Positions 22,901 through 34,900 of a stretch of DNA of 64,000 bases are shown here, piece by piece. The position numbers and the translations under genes were made by a program. Each line of letters begins with the position of its first letter. Position 1 is the stretch's first letter. Under the pieces are notes generated by a model. The model had not been told where the DNA came from. It worked only from the letters and a program-made list of their open reading frames with translations, and made no database searches. This stretch comes from Periplaneta americana (Eukaryota; Arthropoda; Insecta; Blattodea; Blattidae). The stretch covers positions 63,660,392 through 63,724,391 of the forward strand of contig NC_091119.1 in the NCBI RefSeq assembly GCF_040183065.1, read 5' to 3'.

Positions 22901-25900
22901 TGAAATATGTACATGTTTATGTAAGAAAAATAAGCTGAATATGTACCAAAATATGTAAAATCATGAAAATATTTAATATCAATATCTAGCAGGTATAGGA
23001 TAAGTAAGACTCTCCAGTTGTGATTTCATAGAGCACCCGACTTTTTTACCGCATACTTGACACATTACTATTTTTCCATCTGTAGTGAAAGCTTCATCCA
23101 TTGCAATCCATGATTTTATTTTTGTTTTTAGGGTTGAAGATTCAGGGACCATTTTAGTAATTAGTTAAAAGTAGTAGGTAAACTCACTTGCACTCTATAC
23201 TGTAAGTACTAAAACTAGAGAACAGAGTGAAATGAATGACAACAGTACTGCAATCACTGTTTCACTTTACTGGATTAGGAGAAAATAAGAGGAGATGTGG
23301 GACACATGCATTTTAGCTGCTCCTTGTAAGAAACAAAGTAGCCTACTTACTAAAACCTCAAACTATAGGCATTTACAAACTTTTGTTTGAAAAGTGACAT
23401 TCCTGTCTCATTCAGAACGGTAGGATTATTCCAACCTCAAGGTTCTAATTGCTCGGAAAATCCCATTTCCGTATAGGTCTACTAAATTTAAAGTAAAGAG
23501 GTCAAGCAATAACCTGAAAAGCTATTTATTTTAACTTTTCAACATCTTTCCAAGCAATAACCTGAAAAGCTATTTATTTTAACTTTTCAACATCTTTCCA
23601 GTTTGTTCCTTTACTTCAGCTTTTTTTCAAAAGTCAGCTACTTTATTGCGGCTCATGTCAGACTTGCACGGGTTTTCCCTGGAAGGATTAGGAAGAGGGT
23701 GGATAAGGTTGCAAATTGCATGGGAACAGATTGTTAAAACATGTGCAGAACAATTATAGTTCGAGACAAATCATGTCGTCCTTGTCCTACTCCAGCACAT
23801 GAAGGGAATGCTACTTTCTGAGTGATTTTTACAATACAAGGTAGTTGTATGAGAAAGGTTGCCTTTTCTTCACTCATATTTACAGTGAGTGGTATGGGGT
23901 GAGTGCCTCTATTACTTCCTGGAACTAAGGCCGTTATGTTTCGTCCCGAAATACGTATATCCTTTCTTGGGTAGATAAAAAGGCTTTTTAAATCTGTGTA
24001 TTTCAAATTGTAAACTTCCCAAGCAGAAGTTTTTTTTTTCTTTTTTTTTTTTTTTTTCCTTTTAGAGAAGTAAAAATGAATAAAACAATTAAATATGTAC
24101 ATTTATGTAATACCAAGCCATAATATGTAATGTGGGATAAATATGTAAAACTATGTAGTATCAAATTTTAGTATATTAATAGTAATTACAAGATTTGCAA
24201 AGATTTGTTATTTATATAGGGTTAGGTTGAAAGGAATATAATATGTAATTACATAAAAATCCGGTCCCTAATGATTAGACTGAACTGAAAGGAACATTAA
24301 ACGTAAACAAACAACAACAACAACAACAACAACCCTTCTCGTCTCTTACAAACATCTCAGGAAACAAACAGGGTGCACACATTTGCATACATTGACATAC
24401 GCCTACGCAAAATTATTTTCAACAGTAATTTCAAAACGACGCTTCAAAAGACATAGGTTGTTTAACAAAAAGAATTCCTTATTGTTAAATCTATCACCCC
24501 TCAGAGGTTTTGAATCACCCTGTATATCTGTTTATTCGTTTCCTTTCTCTTCCTCCTCACTCTTTATTTTCACCCTCCATTTTTTTGTTATGATTCTCAC
24601 TTTTCCTACACTACCTCAGTCTATTTTCCATCCTTCTCCCCATCCTCACTTCTATCTTTCGTTCTGTTAACATTTAACTCTTCTTCCCCCATCCTCCTCC
24701 CTCAAACTTCATCTCATTACTCTAAGGCATTCCTTTTTTTTTCTCTCATTCCTTTCTCTTCGACATCCTCATACCCCATTCCTTTCCTCATTCCCTTTTC
24801 TTTCTCCTAACACCTCTTCTCTCCCCACCGCCTCCTCATTCCCGTACCTTTCACGTCACACTCCTTTTTCTTCGACATCCTCATACTCCTTACCCTTCCT
24901 CATTCCTTTTTCTTCCTCCTCATATCTTTTTCTTATTCCTCCTAACATTTCGTCTCTCTCTACCTCCTCATTTCCGTACCTTTCACCTCGCACTCCTTTT
25001 TCTTCGACATCCTCATACCCCTTACCCTTCCTCATTCCTTTTTCTTCCTCATCTCTTTTTCTTATTCCTCCTAACACTTCTTCCCTCTCCACCTCCTCAT
25101 TCCCGTACCTTTCACCTCCCACTCCTTTATCGTACGTAATTCTCTTTCCTTTTTCTTCGACATACTCATACCCCTTTCTCTTCCTCATTCCCTTTTTTTC
25201 TTCCTCATCTGTCTTTCTTCTTCCTCCTAACACCTCTTCTCTATCCACCTCCTCCTCATTCCTGTACCTTTCACCTCGCACTCCTTTTTCGTAATTCTTA
25301 TTCCTTTTTTCTTCTTCGCTCCTTTCCCTTTCACCTCATACCCTTTCTCTTTCCTCCTATTCATTCCATTTTGCTCCTCGTTGCTTTTCCTTTCACCTCA
25401 CACTACTTCCTTTCCTCCTAATTGCTTTTTCTTCTTCATTCCTTTTTCTTTGCTTCACACCCCTTATCTTTTCTACTCCTTCCTTTTTCCTTCTCGTCCA
25501 TTTTCCTTTCACCCCACACTTCTTTTGTTTCCTAATCGTCATTTCCTTTTCTCTTTCGTTCTTTTTTTCTTTCATCTCACATCCCTTCTCGTTTTTATTC
25601 TCACATTTTCCTCTTTCTCTCTCTTCATTACATTTCCTTTTTCTTCCCAATTTTCTGTTCGTTTTTCATTTTCGTCCTCATTTTTTACTTCCTCATTCAT
25701 TTTCCTTGTCTTAATTTTCTCATTTTTTCCTTTTCTTCTTCCTTTAGCATTGCCTTGTCTTGCCTGATCTCATTATTAGGGCCAATGCCAGTTTTCGTTT
25801 TTGTCATATGAGACATATTTTCCATAAGATTACCACAGTTAGTGATAAATGAAACAGTGCAATAGTTTCTATTGCTTTCTACGCGAAAGAAATAGGTACT

Positions 25901-28900
25901 TGTGAATTACTAAGAATAGTGGCGGACTTATCTCGAGAGAACTTGCACAGTGTTGAGTGTGATAGGACAATGCCTTTGTTTCTTATTTATTTATTTTCTT
26001 GTTTGCTTATTTTCAATTTTGTGAGCCTTACTGCCAATTTAGTTTCCTTACATAAAATACTTTTCAGTTAAGAATTCTGACATTCTACAGGGTGATCTGT
26101 TTGGGTTGGATAAAATAAAGACACCGTAAAACATTTATTACTGAACTTTATTTGTTGAAACTTTGTGCATATGACACTAAAAGATGGGAGATTCCTCAGA
26201 GTTCAACATGATCCCCATTGCGCACCATGCACAATTCATAACGGTGATGCAATTCAGCCTGTGTCCGTTGTAACATAAGAGGGGTGATTTGTTGAAAAGC
26301 TTGAGTAAGCGGTAATTTTTACTCTCAGATCATCAGTGTTCCTGGATTTCTGTCAATAGACAATGTCTTTAACAAAACCCCACACGAAGAAGTCAGGAGG
26401 GGTTAGATCTGGGGAGTTTGGAGACCAAGCTAAGAAATAAATGCTTCTCGTACTGGGTCTCACCTGCGGCCTCCTGCATGTTTTTAACACAAAACCTGTT
26501 TCTACAAATGTTCGATACCACAACATTATGGAATCGTATTTAGGTACATTACACACACCATACTCACATAGAAATTCCCTTTGAACTCTTTTAAAACTCT
26601 CAAATGTAACATACCAAAGAACACATTGTGCCTGCTGCTGATTTGTAGTAGCCATTTTAATCATCTACGATTTTTATTTGTCCTTTCAGATTATGCATTG
26701 TTGATTGTCATATATGGAAATTCCCATCTTTTAATCATAATATAACCAGCAAGAAATGTTTCCTACTATCATAATAGTTTTATAATAATAAATTAATATT
26801 ATCCATACCTAAACGGATGAGACTGTATTTACTCGTACATATTTTTTTAGCAAGGTAATTTGAAGATATAATGTAGGAACAAACAAAATCCATCTGCACA
26901 CACATATACATAGAGAGAAAACATGACATGACATGACATGACATGACATGACATGACATGACAAATGTTTTTGTGACAAATTGTTAAGCCTCGAAATGGA
27001 TTTATTGTAATGTCGCACACAGAGCATTCTTTCTTCAGTGTATTATAGCATATGCTTTGTGTTGTGCCAGCCTGCACGTGGGGCTTTCTGGCGAGGTCGG
27101 GACTGCCGTGACTGGGACCTTAGCTCTTATCCGGGCAGGCAGCCGATGGACAATGACGAGACTGCAGACACCAACTGTAATGGTATCTGGGGAGTCGACC
27201 CCATCACGGGTAAACCTTGGGAACAGTTGCTATGCAAGGACTTCGACTCTCGTGGCATTGTTTACATCGGCGATTCTGTGGGTGCTCATTTTCACTTTCC
27301 AGAGACATGGATCAACCCTCTCCTTTTATCGCAGGTACGGCATTCACTATCTGATTGTGCCAATAGTGAAAGTAATATACTGGGACAGCCTGACAGTTAT
27401 TGTGAGAGCTAGCAAAGAGGAAGCTTCAGAACCAATCTCAGTATCTAATTATCCCCTTACAAGATAACCAGGAATCACTCACAACCTGATGGACTTGTTT
27501 TGCATAGTTAAGTCTTCTTAACTCTCAGATTGAACCATTCACGCTATTTTTGTTATTACGTGGGTTGTGATATGTAATTCTCGCTTCACAAGTAAGAAAT
27601 GGACAATGTTGTTCTTGTTATATATTTTTAACGTTAATAAATGAGCTTTCTCCTGTGGAATTTAAATAATACAGATGTTACTTATGTTAGGAAGCATTGC
27701 GAGCCTACATTTAGCTGAGTTTAATTCTTTTCATGCTGAAGGATACTGTGCACAATTACACGCAGCCATTGCTGGATGAGCTTGACTGGCCACACCTGGG
27801 CTTTGCTACTGGATTCATGAACACAACAGAGCCACTGCTGATCAAAGTATGTAATGTGAAAATATACATTTGTTTATAAAATAAAGCTCACTTTAAATAA
27901 GAAAAATAAATAGAATAGAATTATTCTTACACTTCACTAATGCAGAATTAAAAAAAAAAAAATTAAATAAGAAATACAAAATTTAAGAACTTATAGTTAA
28001 TAATTTTGACTCAGGGGCATGCTTCCTTCGAGTACACCATTTTCCCTGCCATCATTTCTCCAGTTCTGCACTCTTATCAGCCATGAGGAAGTGTTCGGTC
28101 TTGCCAGCTAATGCTTATTTTCTGGCACCTACCTGAGATTTTTTACTGGTTGTTAGGCCCTGCCTGGCTAGCAGCAGTGCATCACTGTTTGGCAGGCAGT
28201 TGAATGAATTCAAATCAATGTTAAGTCTACTAAAATCTAGTAGGTATAGATATATTATAACAGACCAGTTATATTATTCGTTAATTGAAATTAAGTTTAC
28301 TATTCCAAAATTTCTTGTAAAGGACTATATCATATAATATGCATACATGTGCACACGAGTTTTGCAGCTACCTAACTCGGCACTCATTAAAACAACAATG
28401 TTGGAATGTGGTAGATGGGTAGGTGTACCAATAGAAAAGAAATTATTGTAAGAATATGATATGATATGATATGATATGATATGATATGATATGATATGAT
28501 ATGATATGATATATGATATGATATATATGATATGATATGATATGGTATGATATGATATGATATGATATATGATATGATATGATTGATATGATATGATATG
28601 ATATATGATATGATATGATATGATATGATATATATTTTATTCCATCAGCTTACATCGGTCGTGATGGCCCTTCACATTTCTGTATACCGTGCCATCATTC
28701 CCTTAGATATATATTCTGCTTATGCTTTTTAAACATCCGGCTATTACATATAAGATGACTTTTCTATCACCTCTCTCACCTCTGTTTCCCTCCCTTCTTT
28801 TTCTAGTTACCCCTCCCTTTCCTAGTTGTCTATCTTATTCTTACTAATCTCATTTAACTTAACAATCACTTATCTCAATTCCTTATTAATTGTTCCCAAC

Positions 28901-31900
28901 ATTGTTTACATTAAGTTGAACTCTTCCATAATTGTCAACTTATTTATTCAATTGAATCACTAACGTTCACTGACCACTTATTCCCACTAATCTAATCTGT
29001 ATATTTTCAGACGAAATAGTTTCTACACTTTTATTATATTTCCATTCCCACTTTCTTTGTTATATTTCTATCACTATTTACTTATTATCACTCCCTGCTT
29101 ATTACTTGTATCTTATCCTTTTTCACTAATATTCCCTTGCCTTACCGTCTTTTCTGTCACCATCATCATTTCTACTTTATCACTTTCCTAAGTTTTGTCA
29201 CTCATGCATACTATTTTCACTTTATCTCTTTCCTATGTTTTGTCACTCATGTACCAACCTCTTAAGTTGTAACTTTTCTGTCCCTTACTTCTTCCCACTG
29301 ACGTAGGCCTGCCTCTATTCGGTGTTGCTATGTTCCTTCATCCCTTCCAGTTCTTGCAGAATCTTGACTTCTTATCTTAGTTTCTTCATCTCTCGATCCC
29401 TTTTGTAATTGCTGACCCATATATTTTGTTCTTCGAGCTAGATTCAGTGAACTCTTTTTGCTGCTCTCAGCTCCTGTATGCAGTCCTTCTGTTCTCCCCT
29501 GTCTACCTGATGCCGTCATCATTACTTTAGTGCAAGTCTCTTGTTTCTTCCTCAATCGTTTGTTTGACATCCTCGCCTGCTGCTGTTGCTTTGCATTGCA
29601 TTACTTTACTCTGGTCGCTGGCCTCTCTTCCTGGTTCATGTGATTCGCTGAGTGTTCCATTCCATCGCTTGCTATTCTTTTCTGTGTGATGACTTCTCCA
29701 CCTTCTAATTTTCCAAATACTTCTCCCATCTTATGTTTTATTATAACGTTCCTTATCTCCTCTTTCATTGCCCCTAACTCTGTATGGTTCAAATTTTCTA
29801 AACAGCATTCCACATCAAACATCTCCCCATTTATCTTTAATTTGTCTCCGTATAATCTAGCGAAATGACCGTTTTTCCTTGCAGCCTTCATAAAAGGAAT
29901 CAATATTCTTCTCCTGCATCTTACTTCATATTAAAAATCATGTTTCAGTCTAATATTAGAGTTTTTTAAGTACTTTCGTTTGCTCAAAATTTTTTCTTTT
30001 GCCATTATATTTGAGAATTTAACTAGAATAGATCTATTTACATTTTTTCCGATTCTGTATGCTTCTTTTATTTGTCCATCACTCACATCAATCCTGAACC
30101 AATCCCAGCACACTTTCATTACAGTCTCGTATGTTTCCAATGTCTGTTTCTTCTTCTTTTCCAATTCCTTGCAGCCTTCATAAAAGGAATCAATATTCTT
30201 CTCCTGCATCTTACTTCATATATCAGTCTAATATTAGAGTTTTTTAAGTACTTTCGTTTGCTCAAAAAGTTTTTCTTTAGCCATTATATTTGAGAATTTA
30301 ACTAGAATAGATCTATTTACATTTTTTCCGATTCTGTATGCTTCTTTTATTTGTCCATCACTCACATCAATCCTGAACCAATCCCAGCACACTTTCATTA
30401 CAGTCCCGTATGTTTCCAATGTCTGTTTCTTCTTCTTTTCCTTGATTCCAAATAATATTAAGTTCTTTCTTCTCTGATCTTCTTCTAGATATTTCACCTT
30501 ACTTTTCATTAGGTCGTTTTCCTTCTGTAGAGTTTCCAACTTTTTGTAGATATCTTCAGTGTTTGCTTCAAGGTTTACTACTGCTTGAGTATTTTCTTCA
30601 ATATTCGCCATTATTACACTGTTACGCGATGTCGGTGTCAATGCTACTACTACAATATTTATTCACTGCCAAACTTTCTCTGCACACATGTATACTGATC
30701 TGCTGTTCGCTGTGGACTATTGTAAGAATAGTGACATTTTGGTTCAAAATTTAAAAAATGGTAAATAACGAGTTTGTTAAGTTTTGTTATAGATGAATGA
30801 CAAAATGAATTGGACTAGTGCTTTGAAAAACGAACTGGATAAAATTGGACTGGAACAACTGTGAATAGAGAATCGCGAAAGTGTAAATATTACTAGACAA
30901 ATATGTAATGATATAGAAAGTCACAACTTTCCTGTAATTTTATAGTGAAGTTTTTATTCACGTGACTAAACATTTGTTGGTTTTCTACATCATTACATAT
31001 TTGTCTAGTAACCAACAAATGTTTAGTCACGTGAATAAAAACTTCACTATGAAATTACAGGAAAGTTAAAACTTACAGAGTCAAGAACCATGCGATAAAA
31101 ATGCTAAAGTTGGTTTTGCATAGATTAGGTTAGGAGTGTGGGAATTGAGATTTTAGGGATAGTATAGAAAATGATAGATGTATATTATGTGGCCAAATAG
31201 GAGATGTGAAGCATAATTATTAACATGTGTTAACGACAGATTGAAGTGAACGCAGTTTTATGTTAAAGGAATGGCTACATTTTAGTAATGAAATTGTATT
31301 AGCCAAAATATCAATAGTTACAAATGAACAGGTAACAAAGCCTTAGGAACATATTTTTGCTAAGTATGAGAAAAGTGAATGAGGGAAATAAACAAGTTAA
31401 AAGAAATGTAAAGTAAATTTAAAAATGTAAATACACAGTTCAATAGAATTAGCAGAACATGTTTTTGAACATTTGGTATGTTACTGTAATTGTGATACAG
31501 ATGGTACCAGTGGTCGTATTGCATAAATTCATAGATAGATAGACATTTTATTAACCATTGGAATACAGTATGGCATCGTCAAGGACAGATTTATGCGTTG
31601 TTTGGCAGTAAATGGGGGCCATTTAAGCACCTTTTGTGAACTGAAATCAACTCTAATACAACACAACAATATTAATTTTGGTTTTAATGGATTTTCTTGC
31701 TTTAAAATCCATTTATTGTATTACTATTGCAGTTAAATTTCAATGGTGCATATCTTACGAGTGTCTTTTTTAAATTATAAATTTAAATAATATTAATATT
31801 GTTATTCAATTGTTGTTGTTGTCTAGTGCCTTGCATCTGGCAATGAAGCCATTAGCAGTCGTGCTTTCCAATACTTTTGTTATTCAATTGTTTTTATTAG

Positions 31901-34900
31901 CTTTATTCACTTGTTCCTTCTATTAGCTTTTGTCTGCAATTATTTAATCCAAAGCCTCCTCAAATTGATGTACTGAAGCATTAGAATTTCCCTTTGTTCA
32001 GTATATATACTTTGCCATCAACAGAGGTAATATTTTAGAAAACAATAGTTTATAAATGGCAAAAAAAAAAAAAAAAATGATGATTTTGTACGTACTGAGA
32101 CCTGAAGAATCCAAAAATGGGGAAATAAGTACATGGTGCCATTTAAAAAAAATCAGATTCATTGGCACACTCTTTATAAAATGAAAGGCATATTATTTGA
32201 AAACAAGTTCAAAATATTCCTTCTTTGACACCCTACAACTTTTGTATAAATAGTTTCTTCATAAAATTAGAAATAAGAAAGTTACAAGCATTGTTCCATA
32301 CTTTTTACTCACTCTGTATAATGTAATATAAATTCACTGGGTATTGATTCCAGCAATGATATACTATAAATTGAAGTTTAATAGATTTTAAAACCAGGAG
32401 CAGTGCCAAAGAGGAGCAAATGTGCGTAGAGTCTTTCAAAGAATTCCTATGCCCTCCGACTGCTGCCAACAATATTGGTTAATGTATACATCTTGATTAC
32501 ACAACTTTTAACACTATATCACTTCGGAATATGTATTCGTTAATGTATTTCTATTACATTATTCCACATTGTATTTATATAATTACTAGTATGGTAGCAA
32601 ACTAAGTAGAACTCACAAAAAAATGGGAATATTTAGGATATTGTGGCATTATAATTTTTTAGCATTTATTGGTTTATATTTATTGACATTTGCTTTCTAT
32701 TCACCTGAAAAGTACGATTCACATTATAATCTGCATGCGATTAACAATGGGTTCTAAGATGTTATTTGTTATTTTGTTCTTGCCACTGCTCTTTCTTTAG
32801 TCTCATTTGATCTCTTTTTTACAAATTGGGTGTTGGTAATAAATTAGTCACTATCTCCCTTCATCTCAGATCTACCCCAGCCATGCCCCCCTAGGTTTAT
32901 TTATCTATTGCCACCCCTGTTTAAAACAGTTGTTTGGTTTCCTATATTTTGGAATTTAATGAAGGGAACTTATCTGTTTGCAGTGAAATGAGTATGCAGA
33001 CATGAACTTGGAAAATGTACATATCTTTCTTCATAAAATTAAGCTCGAAATTCATTAATAATGTTCTATTAATGCAGACTAACATATACACAAATCACTA
33101 AATAAATAGAAAAAAAACCAGCTCGCTGAAACCGCGTTTTTGCCTTTCATGTAGGCATTAGCAGCTGGCGATGCGATGGTTGGACTGCGCAGCAGACTGT
33201 GATATGGGCACATTCTACTAGCACTCCCACTGCAAAATATTTAACTAGCTTGTGTACGCATGAGACCACAGGAATCAAGAAAGTGAGAAGTTGTATAAGA
33301 ATGGCAGATGACGAGGTTGTACTGACCTGCACATATTTATTCACCATTCTTGGTGACTTAATTTGTTTACTATTGAAAGATTCTCCCTTCTAAAAAGACT
33401 AGCAGGAAAGAAATGGGGATGCTCTAGGAATACTTTGAACACTACATACAAAATGTTTATACATCCAGTGCTGACATACTGCGGAGAAATTTTAATTACT
33501 TCACCTTTCATAAACGAAATAGAATATGTTCAAAACCAAGCTCTCGGACTCATTACTGGTGGAATCAAAACAACTCCAATAGATTCTATGAGATTCCTCA
33601 CTAATATTAACAGCATCAAAATGACAATAGAAGAAAAAGCACTGATTCAATATGAAAAACTTATTAGATTACCAGGAAACAATTGGCATTCATACAGTCC
33701 TCTCTGTAGATTGAAAACTCAAAAAAGTTTCACATCCATTGTTCAAGAATTAAAACAGAAAATCAATATCCCGAATTTAAAAGAAAACCTACAAATTAAA
33801 CCAATCCCTTTAACTCTATTAAATATAGAATATAATCTAAATTTAACAGAAGAAATACTAAAATCAGAAGTAAACACTGAAATACTAAAACAATTGTCTT
33901 TAGAGACAATTAATATTAGGTACCCTCCACAAAACTAGCTTCATTTATACACTGACGGATCCTTGATCTCCAGAGAACAAGGTGCCGGTGCAGGTGTTAC
34001 GTGGTGTCTCTTCTCACTTTATAGATCTCTTGGGTGTGGAACAACAAGTTTTGATGGAGAAATCATTGCAATAAGTGAAAGTCTCAGGAATCTTCTATGC
34101 CACATCAATAAATTTAAAAATTATTGTCAGACTCCAAAGCAGCTATTCTATCAATAGTCTCTAAACACACACCTTCATCTCAAACAGTAGAAATAACTAA
34201 AATGCTCTCTCAATTAATATCACTCAATAAAAGAATTGTATTCCAATGGATACCATCCCATTGTGGAATCCTGGGAAACGAGAATGCGGATGCTTTAGCA
34301 AAGAAGGGCAGCACTGCTACTTACAGACCTGTTACTAAATCTACGTATTACTCTGTGAAAAGATTGATTAAATCTATATACTTAGACTTCAACAAACAAA
34401 ATTTGATAACACAATCTCAAGGGAAAAAATGGAACTCTCTGCATCAAAATCCACAGTTAATTCCCGATTTACCACGAAAATCGTCTGTAGCTGCATTTAG
34501 ATTGACAACAGGCCATGATTGTTTGGCCAAACACCTGCATAGAATTGGAATATATCAGTCCCCTAACTGCCCATTGTGCAACTCAAACCAAGAAATGGAT
34601 TCAGAACACCTCAAAATCTGTGCTTCATTGGCTGGCCATGATAATATCTTTGAAAAATATTGGAGTGCAAGAGGTCAAATGACTTTATTGTCAAACGCCT
34701 GGCATTAGAAAACAACAACAACATATTTATTAACTGATTTTCATAATGTCCTTAATTTTATTTACGTATTCAACAGAAAATGGATATATAATATATATTC
34801 TGTTATATTTCAGATAACTTTTTCGTAAGGAAAGAAGAGAGTGTCTGCATAAAGGCCCACTCCCACTTAGTGGAATCGAATTGAACAGAATTTCTCTTCA

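Larger units (their letters stand above)
22397..24524 (-). mobile_element. Mariner-like (DUF4817-type) element with long inverted arms, split by a hAT
   Basis: Removing the hAT at 22869-24270 leaves about 725 bases. The left arm, 22397-22650, is inverted to 24279-24524 plus 22838-22860: both contain GTTTACGTTTAATGTTC, GAGATGTTTGTAAGAGACG and AATTGAGAATGGATGTCT. The right terminus, TACAGGGTGATTCAAAACC read inward, is typical of such elements. Between the arms is a short transposase remnant. The left terminus is decayed. Confidence 0.7.

Noticed and set aside
24856..25281. 141-codon minus-strand frame rich in Glu, Lys, Arg and Gly
   Set aside because: It is the purine strand of a pyrimidine satellite. 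The repeat units and composition explain the open frame.
25381..25767. 128-codon plus-strand frame rich in Phe, Ser and Leu
   Set aside because: Same composition effect in the polypyrimidine tract.
33147..33347. Minus-strand frame left of the LINE
   Set aside because: No motif and no repeat or splice support.
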